From NCBI GenBank assembly GCA_900491605.1, contig UESW01004823.1:557576-621575 (forward strand): DNA of 64,000 nucleotides. The letters are read 5' to 3'. This DNA is from Calamus simplicifolius. Taxonomy: Eukaryota > Streptophyta > Magnoliopsida > Arecales > Arecaceae. Position numbers and translations under genes: made by a program. Of this stretch, positions 44,590-55,753 are shown in pieces (the first letter of the stretch is position 1; every line of letters starts with the position of its first letter). The notes under the pieces were generated by a model. That model had not been told where the DNA came from. It searched no databases and saw only the letters and a list, made by a program, of their open reading frames with translations.

Positions 44590-45425
44590 TGTACCTATGA
44601 CCATCTGATACCACCAAGAGATCATCCTCCACCTCCTGTCCTGCAATTGTACTCACAGATTCAGATCCTCCATTTTCTTCTTTTTTCACTTAGGACAGAC
44701 CATTTTAAAATGTTCTACCTTACCATACTTATAGCACTTAGCCTTCCTGGACTTTAACCATTTCCAAGGCCTGCTCCTGTCCCTGCCTCTGCCTGACCCT
44801 TTTCTAATTGATAGCCCTCCTGGGGAATAGCTCATTCGTCCGAAATACCAAGACAATATCTTCATAGAACAATATCTCCTTCCCGTAGAGCAGCGTCATG
44901 ACCAATGAGTCATGTGATGTGAGTAGCAAACACAATAACAAAAGTACATTATCTTCCTCTTCCATCTTGACCTCGACATTCAGCAATTCATTGCTCATCT
45001 AGTCGAACACCTGGATGTGGTCCAGCACATCTTCACCTTCTACCATCTGAAGGCTGTAGAGATGCTTCTTCAACATCAACTTGGTGCATAAGTTCTTCCT
45101 CATGTAGAGGGCTTGCAACTTCGACTAGAATCCCTTTGGGATCTTCTCTTCCAGCACTGAATAAAAGGGCTGAATCTTTCAGACATCATTTGATCGCTAA
45201 AATACTTTCTTCTCTAACAACATCCACTGCTTATCTGTCATTCCATCTAACCTTTCCTTCAAAGCCATATCTAAATCCTATTGTACAAAAGATCCTCTAT
45301 ACGATGAAATATTTCAGCCCTTGAAAATCTCTAGCCAACTTCTTTCTGAGCCTGTTGTTGGTGTTTAGTCCTTGATAAATGGCAATAAAATCAACCTCGC
45401 TAGAGAAATACTCTAAACTTTTATC
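44590..45425 (-). pseudogene. Older copia gag remnant
   Basis: Minus-strand pieces in changing frames read like the middle of a copia gag: LDMALKERLDGMTDKQW, SKLQALYMRKNLCTKLMLKK, DHIQVFD, KMEEEDNVLLLLCLL, LLYGKEILFYEDI, and a zinc-knuckle-like KCYKYGKVEHF. Several stops. It is cut on the left by the SIRE-like LTR. Its own LTR probably continues right of 45455, now split by copia D copy 2. Confidence 0.7.
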
Positions 45426-45706
45426 CTTTGTTGCTAACAATCAAATTGATACAAAAGATAATCTGTCTATTTTTTTAATCCCTTGATTCTAGTTCACCCT
45501 TTATTCTAAAATTTTATTTTTTAATCCTTTTTCCCGACTAATTTTTCCCTCTTCCGTAGTGCTCAAAAGAACGTGCGTTCTCTTTCTCCAAGATACTTTC
45601 TTCTTAGCTCCAAGGACCGAAGCTTCTTCACGCGTTGACTTTTCTCCTCACGGAAGCCTCTCCTCGTGAGGCTTCGTCCAAGAACCAAATGCAAGGCACG
45701 TTCTCC
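45426..45706 (-). other. Possible LTR of the older copia, left of the copia D insertion
   Basis: T/C-rich sequence next to the gag remnant. TTTTGTATCAATTTG (minus, near 45455) could be a worn primer site. The matching remainder may be at 51707-51900. Boundaries not established. Confidence 0.3.
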
Positions 45707-46264
45707 TGTTATTCAAGTTGATTTCTTCATGCTTACAATTAAAAAATATTAATTATATATAAAATATATATATATAAAAAAATCTGTGATGTGTATGAGG
45801 CAGATTATGTCTCAAAAAAAATATCTCAAAATAAAAATAAGTCAAGAATCAGGCCTGGAAAACGGTTTATATCACTACCCTAAAGGAGAATGGTTCCCTT
45901 CTCGTGCGAAGAAAATAGAACCTCAACTCTCCTCCAAGGTATAACCCGGAAGCCAGATTCCTACATCCGTTGTCGGCACGATCTCAACGGACGCGATCAG
46001 CGATCTTCAACGCAATCTTCAAAGAAAAAAAATAATAAAATGTAGAATTGTTGTTGTTCTTTTTTTTCCCTAAAATTTTCAACCTTTGAAACCCTATTTA
46101 TAGATTTTTTTTAAATTTAAACAAAACGGTCGGATGTTTAATTTTTAAAATGCCAAGCAATTGATTTTAAAACCGTTCGGTCGTTTGGTTCAAACGGCCG
46201 AACTTTGGTTTTTTTTTAATTAAACGGTCGGCATTTGGGATTTCCAAACGGCCGAACGTTAGCA
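45707..46264 (-). repeat. 3' LTR of copia D copy 2
   Basis: TGTTATTCAAG to CGTTAGCA on the plus strand. A TATAAATAGGG box (minus) is near 46095. The motif array with CGGCCGAACGTT is at 46180-46262. Confidence 0.85.
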
Positions 46265-47129
46265 ATCCTCCAAAAAAAATAACAACAAAGGAATAATTAC
46301 CAAATAAATTAAATTCAATAAGCAATTTCAAAACTTTAAAATTTACTGTGCTTAGTGCAAGTACCTTCTAGGTTTAAACTTGTATTTAGTATAAATACAC
46401 ACAGTATGAAGATAAGCTGATCATAATGCGGGTTAGCGCTATCTAGGCCATGTGCTTGCTTTGATTTTCATGAGTTACTAGGGATTCGCGCCGGTCCCAT
46501 AGTCGCGGCCTCACGACTACTCTCACTAAGGTAAATCCTCCAAGGGTATGTGCAACGGAACCATACCTCGCTGAATTTATAGCCTTGGATCTATTAAGAG
46601 CTATGCTCAATAAGGTAGATCCTCCAAGGGTACATGACCTCATTGAATTTACAACCTTGGATCTATTAAGAGCTCTGCTCAACCTAATCGTCATAATAAA
46701 GCACCACACCATAGGGATGGGATGGAGACAGACTCCTAAAGCGGTGATTCCAGATATCACCTCAGAGATCGTTTCCCTTTGAACCTTAACCATGGGGTTG
46801 CCATGACGGTAGGGGTCCACTCTGGCGACTAATATATGGTTTAAGCCCCATCCCCCTCGATGTCTCAAATACTGCAGCCTTCGAAAGGCCTTTGGTTAAA
46901 AGATCTACCAAATTATGTTTAGATCTTACAAACTGCAGTGATATTGATTCTTTCATTTTATTTCTTATAGATTTATACCTGATCAGATATGATTATTCAT
47001 CTTTTTATTTGTTGTCTGTTGATTTAACAGATCAATCAGAGCTCTACAATCACAATTTAAACAAATTCAAGAAATATTTGGTGAAAGAATATCTATATCA
47101 TTTATTAAGTCTTTCAGCCATTGTACTTC

Positions 47130-48830
47130 AGTGCAAGTAGTGTCAAGAGCTGTTAGCTCAGACTCTAGAGTACTTCTAGTGATTATAGTTTGTTTACATG
47201 AGCCCCAAGATACTGCAGCTCCTCCTAATAGGAAGAGATACCCAGTGGTGGACTTAACATCGAATTTATCTGTTACCTAATTAGCATACTATACCCCTCA
47301 ATCACTTCAGGATAACCAGAATACACTAGAGAATAATTTATGGTTCCCTTAAGATATCTAAAAATTCTTTCTAGGGCTTTCCAATGTTCTTCACTAGGAT
47401 TGCTAGTATACCTACTCAATCTGCCTACTGCATAAGCTATGTCTGGACGAGTTCTATTTGAAATATATAATAGGGATCCTATTCTTTGAGAATATCCTAA
47501 TTGATTAATAGGTTCTCCTAAATTTTTAGTTAAATGAGAGTTATGATCATAGGGGGTAGAAATAGGATTTAAATCATAATATTCAAACTTTTGAAGCATT
47601 TTCTTTATTGAGTGTGCCAGACTTATTCCATTATCTACTCTGTTAAGTTTCATTTCTAGAATTACATCGGCTTCTCCTAGGTCTTTCATATCAAACTTAT
47701 TTGATAAGTAGCTTTTAGTTTCTTGAATTAATTTTAATGATGTTCGTAGGAGTAATATATCATCTATATATAAGCATAGTATTATAAAATCAGTATCCTG
47801 TCTTTATAATATACACATTTGTCATATTCATTTATTTTAAAGTTATTTTCAAAATAATTTCATCAAACTTAATGTGCCACTGTCTAGGAGCTTATTTTAA
47901 ACCATAAAGAGATTTGATTAATTTATATACTTTATTTCTTGTCCTTTTACTTCAAATCCTTGAGGTTGATCTATGTAAATTTCTTCTTCCAATTCTCCAT
48001 TTAAAAATGTAGTTTTACGTCCATTTGATTAATTATTAATTTATGAATTGAGGCTAAGGCAATTAGAGTTCTCAAGGTTGTTATTCTTGCTACAGGAGCA
48101 TAAGTATCAAAATAATCTATGTCCTTCTTTTGATTAAATCCCTTTACTACTAACCTAGCTTTATATCTTTCTATTGATCCATCTGGTCTTAATTTTCTTT
48201 TAAAAATCCATTTTGTTCCTATAGGTTTGTTTCCAGGAGGTAAATCAGTTAAAATCCAAGTTTTATTTTCTATGATTGATTTAATTTCACTATCTATAGC
48301 TTCCTTCCAATATGATGATTCTGATGATGTCATTGCCTCATCGTATGTGGAAGGATCACCTTCTATTAAGAATGTGAAAAAAATCTTCACCAAAATCTTT
48401 TTCAATTCTTTTCTTTTGCTTCTTCTTAATTCTGGTTCAGTTTCTAGTTCTGGTTCTATGGCTTTAGAGGATGATGGTTCAAATTCCAGGGGTCTAGAGA
48501 TTTTAGTCTTGAATGGAATTATCTCTTCAAAGAAGGAGGCATCTCTAGCTTCTAAGATTGTATTATCAGATATGTCATTAATCTCTGATTTTATTACTAA
48601 AAATCTGTAGGCATTGGTATTTTGGGCATAGCCTATAAATACAGCATCTAAGGTTTTGGATCCAAATTTTCTCTTTTTGGGTTCAGGAATATTAACCTTA
48701 GCTAGACACCCCTACACTTTGAGAAAGTCTAGGTTAGGTGTTCTTCCTTTCCAAAGTTCATAGGGAGTCTTACCACTATCCTTAGTAGGTATTCTATTTA
48801 GGATGAAACAAAAAGATAGAAGAGCTTCCC
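47130..48830 (-). pseudogene. Copia D copy 2 integrase end, reverse transcriptase and RNase H
   Basis: From right to left: integrase C-terminal part (GKTPYELWKGRTPNLDFLKV, DAVFIGYAQNTNAYRF), RT start (SYWKEAIDSEIKSIIENKTW, 48360-48300; RYKARLVVKGFNQKKDIDY), QMDVK then broken sequence, YIDD at 47770-47759, then NRTRPDIAYAVGRLSRYTS (about 47460-47400) and YSGYPEVIEGYS. RNase H follows in another frame. Inactive. Confidence 0.85.
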
Positions 48831-48849
48831 CCATAAGTTCTCAGATAAG

Positions 48850-49787
48850 CTAGAACTAATGAGCATAGAATTTACCATATCCATAAGGGTACGGTTCTTA
48901 CGCTCAGCTACACCGTTGGACTATAAAGAGTAAGGAGCAGTCAGTTGATGAATTATCCCATGTTCTTGACAGAATTGAGAAAATTCATTCGAGGTATACT
49001 CCCTCCTCTATCAGATCTAAGAATTTTAATTTTCTTTCTTGTTGATTTTCTACCTCACTCTTATAAATTTTAAATTTATTGAAGGTTTCATCTTTAGATT
49101 TAATTAGATAACAGTAACAATATCTAGAAAAATCATCTATGAAGGTCACTAAGTACCTATTGCCACCACGAGTTGCAGTCTTAGTTGAGTCACAAACATC
49201 ACTATGTATTAACTCCAAAATTGATAAATTTCTTTTAACTGATTTGAATGGCTTTCTTGGTTGTTTAGATTCAGCACATATTTCACATTTAGACATATCT
49301 AGATTCGATTTAGGAATTAGTTTTAAATTCATCATATGTTCGACCTTTCTTAGGTGCACATGACCCAACCTGGCATGCCACAGATTTTGATTAGACTTAT
49401 TCACAAGATAGGTTTGATTCTCAGCTTTATTAATAAAAGATTTATTACATTCAATTTAAATAAGCCTTCACTTACATATCCTTTTCCTATGAAGGCATTA
49501 TTCTTAGTTATTACAACTTTATTACAATCAAGAACAATTTTGTATCCTCTCTGAACTAGCTGAGATCCGCTGACAAGGTTCTTCCTAAGATCAGGAACAT
49601 AAAGCACATCCATCAAGGTGAGAACTTTTCCTGATGATATTTTAGGTTCACTCGACCTTGTCCCTCGACCCTGGCGGCTATGTTGTTCCCTAGAGTCACA
49701 CTTCCTCCCCTTGAGTCCTGAAAAGTAGTGAACCAGGAGCATCAACACAAATATTAACATTAGCTCCTGAATCCAACCACCAGTCAA
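48850..49787 (-). pseudogene. Copia D copy 2 integrase
   Basis: The link from protease (VLYVPDLRKNLVSGSQLVQR, 49630-49560) leads into the zinc domain (NLWHARLGHVHLRKVEHM, CEICAESKQ), then catalytic LIHSDVCD, FIDDFSRYCYCYL, and in another frame SPQ-to-SL* then SNGVAERKNRTLMDM near 48930-48890. A stop replaces the residue before SNGVAERKN. Confidence 0.85.
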
Positions 49788-50766
49788 GGTTGGAAGAAGT
49801 AAGATTTAATTTAGGGTTCAAGTTTACTAACCTAAGGATGGAATCATCTTGACCTTCAACTACGTGAGCTTGGGGTCCGGAGGAAACAGAAGGTTTGTGA
49901 AAGGGCTCCCTTTTCTGATAAAAGCAGTCTCTCGCAAGATGATTTGTCCTCCCACACACGAAACAAAATCTTTTACTTGGACCTTGGGTTGGTTGGCTAG
50001 GTCTAGTATTGTGGGTTTTAAAGGTTTCACCCTTGGGTTTGAACTTGTTTGGTTTAGGATGGTAGGGTTGGTTTTATTGTTTTTGGAGGTTCGATCGAAA
50101 TTTAGGCTTTGACCTTCGTTTAGAATTGTTGTTGGTCTGGTGTTGTTCGGTTAGATTGGCTTGGACACTTGGAGTTTTATTTTGAAGGGTTTTAGACCTA
50201 TGTTGGTCTTCTATCCTGATTGAGTTTAGAAGTTGAGCCAAGGTTAGCTCTCCTTGTTTTTGAAGCTGACTTTTGACAAAGCCATTCCAAGAAGGAGGCA
50301 TTTTATCTAGGAGGCTGGAAACTTTAAAACCTTCAGAGAATTTGCCTTCATTGGCCTAAAGTTTCCTAAGGTATTCTTGAAATTTATGAATTTGGTCATT
50401 GATAGGCATGTCATCTACCATATTGAATCTAAGGAATGATGCGGTATTGAATCGTTCTACTCTAGCATCATCAAGTCCATATTCAGACTCAAGGTTATCC
50501 CATAATTCCTTTGAATTTTTAGCCGATAGATAAATGTCATAGAGTGAGTCGGATAGGGCACTAAGGATTCTACCTTTACATAGATAATCCTCTTCAGGGG
50601 TAGTGGTTGACATTGTGCTAGAGGAACTGGTAGATGATTTGTCAATCACTGACCAAAGACCTAAGGTAGTTAGCCAAAACTTCATTTAGCTTTGCCACCT
50701 CCTAAAATGGGATCCATCAAATTTTTCGGTCTAAGACTAACGATGTCATCCCTAAGGGTTGCCATA
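49696..50766 (-). pseudogene. Copia D copy 2 gag and protease
   Basis: ATG at 50766 (MATLRDDIVSLRPK), frameshift, FDGSHFRRWQ, a stop, then MKFWLTTLGLWSVIDK and SALSDSLYDIYLSAKNSKEL (50685-50356). Next come LPPSWNGF-type sequence (MPPSWNGFVKSQLQKQGE), a basic linker, the zinc knuckle CFVCGRTNHLARDC (near 49960) and the protease motif WWLDSGANVNIC (about 49785). This is the segment missing from copy 1. Confidence 0.85.
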
Positions 50767-50968
50767 CAGTCCAAGCTAGATTCAGAGAGGATGATCTAAA
50801 AAATGAAAATGATTTTGTTACAAAATTGTTTGAATAATTTAAACATTTTTTTCTTTTTTTTTCCACAACAAGAGAACAAGATATTTTGCTACAAGTGAAA
50901 GAAAATTAAATATATAAATATACAATGCAAATAAATTATAATTAATTTGCAACAGTTCTCCTTTAGAT

Positions 50969-51706
50969 TATTATTCAAGTTGATTTCTTCATGCTTGCAA
51001 CTAGGAATATATTAGTTTCATATATAAATATATATGAATACATATATGTATATTAAAAAAATGTGAGGCAGATTATGTCCAAAAAATATCTCAAAATAAA
51101 AATAAGTCAAGAATCAGGTCTGGGAGGCGATTTACACCACTGCCCTAAAGGAGAACTAGTCCTCTTCTCGTGCGAAGAAAATAGAATCTCAACTCTCCTT
51201 CAAGGTACAACCCAGAAGTCAGATTCCTACAACTACCTAAAGGAGAACTGGTCCCCTTCTCGTGCGAAGAAAATAGGAGAACCGGTCAAAAAATAGAACC
51301 TCAACTCTCCTCCAAGGTACAACCCCAGATTCAACGGACGCGATCAGTAAAGAAAATAGAACCTCAACTCTCCTCCAGTGATTCCTACGGACGCGATCAA
51401 TAAAGAAAATAGAACCTCAACTCTCCTCCAAGGTATTCTTACATCACGATCTCAACGGACGCGATTAAAATAAAAATAAAATGTAGAATTGTTGTTGTTC
51501 CTTTTTTTTTTCTAAAATTTCCAACCTTTAAAACTCTATTTATAATTTTTTTTAATTTAAACAAAATGAACGAACGTTTTAATTTTTAAAATGCCAATTA
51601 ATTTTAAAACGGTCGGTCGTTTGGTTTTCAAACGGCCGAACGTTTGATTTTTTTTTTTTAATTAAACGGTCGGCATTTGGGATTTCTAAACGGCCGAACG
51701 TTAGCA
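50969..51706 (-). repeat. 5' LTR of copia D copy 2, internally rearranged
   Basis: About 180 bases longer than its partner. Between 51120 and 51470 the segment GAAAATAGAACCTCAACTC plus TCCTCCAAGGTA occurs four times in scrambled order. The first two bases of the LTR end (TA for TG) are changed. Confidence 0.8.
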
Positions 51707-51711
51707 CTCCC

Positions 51712-52527
51712 GACTGAGTCCCAAGTGAAACCTGGAACATCCCTCACCAGAAACCGTGAGCTCCTGGACTCCTCCACGCGCGTGTGGCCTACGAGTCCCT
51801 TCACGTCCTCACACAAGCCCACGATTTCTTGCGTCCTAGTGAAATTTTAAGAGGCAACCCCCCTTTCACCTTCTTTATATTCTATGAAGATATGATTTTC
51901 ATCGATCTTTGTATCACAAATGGTAAAAAAAAAAAAGAAAAAAAAGGAAAGAAGAAGGATGAGAAGATCTTTTATTTGGAAGGAAATAATCTATTCTCTA
52001 TTTCTTTAAATTCTAGAAATTAAAGTTTAAATACAACCAACAAATGGGCCAGATCGAGACTCAACAAAAAATTTTATGAACTAATCCAATAAAATTAACC
52101 TAATCTTCAAGCCTATGTACACCCATAATTTAATTTAATATCAACCCTTCAATCCATACCCAGTTCGTTAGTCCCTTTAAACCTTGATAGTACCATACAG
52201 GCCTAATAGGAAGAGTATTAATACCTTTTTTAATCCAACTTTTGATAAAAAAATAAGAAAGAAAAGAGGTTTTCAAAGTGGCATTTAATGCCTCAACTTA
52301 GTTTAGCAATAAAGCTTTAAAAAAAATTAAAAAGAAAAATCTTACAATGCTAATATATCCACGCGCACATGGTTACACAATCACATTATATGAAATTTTT
52401 TTACCATATAAACTCTTCATCGCAGAATGACGAGCGTAGATCATCGCCTTTCTCCCTCGCTATATCCACCTCCGATCAATCTAAAGACCTGATGATAAGT
52501 AGCTTGATCCACACCACCAAGCTTTAA
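51712..52527. other. Spacer
   Basis: The first 200 bases may continue the older copia LTR. An A-rich run at 51923-51950. No gene recognised. Confidence 0.4.
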
Positions 52528-52855
52528 GGTAGTGTTTAAAATATGGGATAAAAGGATATCCTCTTATCCCAAAAGCCATAACTATAAAGGGATAGTTGGG
52601 AATAAAGTTAACCAAAGGGATAATCCATGATTAACATGGCTAACCATGTGTATCCCTCAATTTATTCCCTAGAGAATGTAGGAATAGCTGGTTATCCCTC
52701 TAAATAAGAGTAAAAAAAAGTTATCATATGGATTTATCTTTTTACATTTGATATGATCAATGGGATAGCCAAGGGATATCCCTAGGGATAGTTAGGGGAC
52801 AAACTCTATCCCGTACACTTATATATGGATAATATTTTTTCTATCAAACACTACC
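52528..52855 (+). mobile_element. Tourist-like MITE (PIF/Harbinger type)
   Basis: 328 bases with perfect 10-base terminal inverted repeats GGTAGTGTTT / AAACACTACC and TAA target duplications at 52525-52527 and 52856-52858. The interior has repeated GGGATA/TATCCC words and no ORF. Confidence 0.8.
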
Positions 52856-52858
52856 TAA

Positions 52859-54059
52859 ATGTCACATGGGAGAAAAATTAAACAAGAATATGAGCAAGAT
52901 TTGATAACAAGAACTGGAAAATTTTCTATCTTTTCCGTTGTTGTCTGACATCAACTTAATTTGCCACATGAGATCCCCATGCCTGCACTTCACTTTCATC
53001 TCCACACCATCCTCAGCATATTGAAATTTCTTCTTTCCATCAGTTTCCAAACAGCTTCCAGTTTTTATCTAAAATCGCATACAAGCTCTTGCCGGATATC
53101 AGTGTAAAATAAATTCATCATTGTTTATAACACCAACGGTTGGCAACTGCCGGGGTCCACCAATCTCTAATCGTAACCTTTTTTTCTCCCACCAATATTT
53201 GGATGCATCTTCTTTTTGTACGGTTCCGTCTTTTGTTTGATCCCCTTTCTTTCCAACTTTTTTTTTTCCAAAAATCTTTCCAAAGTTATTCTCTTTTTTC
53301 AAAAAAAAAAACTCCAATAAGACCCATAAATTAAATTTTTTGCTACCTAGAGAACGACTTTGGGCATATTCACATGCAAATCCATCAACATCAATCATTA
53401 AATGTTAGGATACTTTGACAATTTATATTTCTCAAGTTCTATAACCTTGGTCTAGCACATGCAAGGTGCCACATGTCATGCATGTGTAGGACACTGGTTA
53501 TTATTTAAGTTATAAGTTTATTTTTTAACTTTAATATAAATTATCGGTCTTACAACCATAAATTATGCTCTTGATCTTACTTTCTATTGTTAGTGAGATG
53601 AATAATTCTTCATTTCTAATCTCATTCGGCTTTTTCTTAACATTATTTCAAGCATTAAAATCCAGCTAAAAGTTTTAGAAAGAATAATTTAGTACAAGTC
53701 CCTATTCTTTAGAGGATATAAGTTACACAAAGTAAAATGATAGGTGGTAGACGAAGGAATGTAAAATTCAAATTATTAGTGATATAAGTTTTGTATCATA
53801 TAATATACATACTTAAATATTGATACATATTTCATCTTCAACTCATATGTTTATAGTTCATCCACAATTTATGCCTTATTAAACACAAACAATTCTTTCT
53901 TTTTTTATTTTTTAAAATTTAATTATATCCATCCAAACTTATATGACAACTAGGAATGGCAATAGAAATTCGAATGTACGCTAGTTTAGCTTTTGGTGGC
54001 TCTTTTTCTTCTTTCTTTGGGATAAAATTTGGTTAGGCTTCTTTTTCTCCTCTTTTTAA
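52859..54059. other. AT-rich spacer
   Basis: No recognised gene. The open frames at 53050-52862 and 53398-53099 (minus) show no family features and lie in A/T-biased sequence. Confidence 0.4.
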
Positions 54060-54610
54060 AAGTTATTCTACGATTGGCGGGTGGTCAGATCGGGGAATAT
54101 ACCAAGTACTAAGTACTAACGCACGAAAGCGAAGACTGGGTGCTTGCTGCCGAAGCTAAACTAAACGGATGCTTCTCACGAACCAGACCGGAGTCGCCGA
54201 ACCACGTGCCCACGCGAGCCTAGCGGCATTGGCATGGTCTTTATTAGCTATTTAATTTAATTCAACTTGCCAGCAATAATTGATCTGGGTCCAGTCCGTC
54301 AAGTGGTAAGGGCTCAGTCAACGTCTGACCGTTGATCAAGAAAGATGGGCGTGCCATTATCCAGATCGGATCTAGATTCAATTTTTTTTTTTTTTTTTTT
54401 TTTTGACCCCTTGGAAACTCTACCTAAATATTTTTTATTATTTATGTTTCTTGGGGGTACGACAGCCTCACTGAAGACCAACTCCGCCCGCGAGATTGCG
54501 CGACGGAGTACTCGCCGCTGACCTCGCGGAGGCGGCGGTGTTGGCATTCGAGCCAAATAAGAGCTCCGGCCGGCACCGTCACCTCGCTGATTTCATGCGG
54601 GTCCCACAGC
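54060..54610. promoter_or_regulatory. GC-rich, promoter-like patch
   Basis: Contains CCACGTGCCC (54202), GTCAACGTCTGACC followed by GTTGATCAA (W-box-like, 54317-54340), a T23 run (54382-54404) and a CpG-rich end (54480-54590). No exon was identified either side. Could be an orphan promoter. Confidence 0.25.
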
Positions 54611-55233
54611 AGCCGTTCGTCTATAGTTAAAATAAAATATATCGTTCCTTAAATTGCTTTCTAGTTTTCAAAGCCTTGGTACAAATGGATCTGGTCAAGC
54701 TTGTTGTGTCTAGTACTTCGATATATATAAATCAGGGGACGTTGGAATTTTGGGACATTGAAATTTTGAAAGGGAGATATGACATGGTAATTGAGCAATG
54801 AATAGAGTATTCACTGTTATTGCTAAATGGTAGCCACCATCATTTATTTTTTTTTATTTTTATTTTTTATTTTTTTGGTACAAGCAGATCGTTACACTAG
54901 TCTAGTACGAATCAATCCAGATAGATCGAAATATAAAATTTGCTGCAAAATAGTAGGACATCATTGATAGATTTGGTCGAGTTCAAATCCAATTTTTTAA
55001 AAAAATAATATTGTTCAAGTTTTTTATTTCAGCAGCAATGAGTTAAGCTTGGACTGATAAGAGCCTGCTACTGCAAAATTGAATGTTATGATGTCTCAGG
55101 ATGTTAAACAAGAAGCAGATTCAATAGGCCCTGCTGACACCAGTTATATTATATAATTTTAATTAAAGGTGAAGTTAGTTTTGGTGAGAATGGTCACAGC
55201 TATCATTGATCCTAGTGTAAGATTTAAAGCTCA

Positions 55234-55235
<2 letters not shown>

Positions 55236-55271
<36 letters not shown>
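55236..55271 (+). repeat. TA microsatellite
   Basis: About 18 TA units. Confidence 0.95.
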
Positions 55272-55273
<2 letters not shown>

Positions 55274-55645
55274 ACATGAAATTAGAAGGTTTAAAGGCAA
55301 CTCAAGGGGCATGGCTAATGTGGTAACATAATATGTTCAATATTAATTAAACGCATAATATTGTTATACTGAGTATGACCAAACTCTAAAAATATTTGAA
55401 TGAAGTGTAAAGTTTATTTTGTTACACTGTATTGGTGAGAAATGATTATATGGTAATTAATGGGACGATTTTATGATTATAAATAAATAAAAATTTGGTT
55501 GTTGCTCATGATTGAGTGCAAATCCTAAATTAAATGGCTTGGGTTTGAATCCTACATTTATCAAAGATTAGTATGAATTAATGGTAGTTGAGAAAGGGCC
55601 ACATGAGAAATATTCATATGATCTAGCTTATTGTTTGCAGGCTTC

Positions 55646-55753
<108 letters not shown>

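Larger units (their letters stand above)
45707..51706 (-). mobile_element. Ty1-copia retrotransposon, family D copy 2 (fuller copy)
   Basis: LTRs 45707-46264 and 50969-51706 flank minus-strand gag, protease, integrase, RT and RNase H remnants in copia order. It is very similar to copy 1 (9751-14254) but retains gag and protease. Flanks TCTCC and CTCCC share only CTCC out of phase, so the target duplication is not convincing. Many frameshifts and stops. Confidence 0.88.

Noticed and set aside
45702..51711. Target duplication of copia D copy 2 (TCTCC / CTCCC)
   Set aside because: Agreement is only four bases and out of phase. Ends were set from LTR homology to copy 1.
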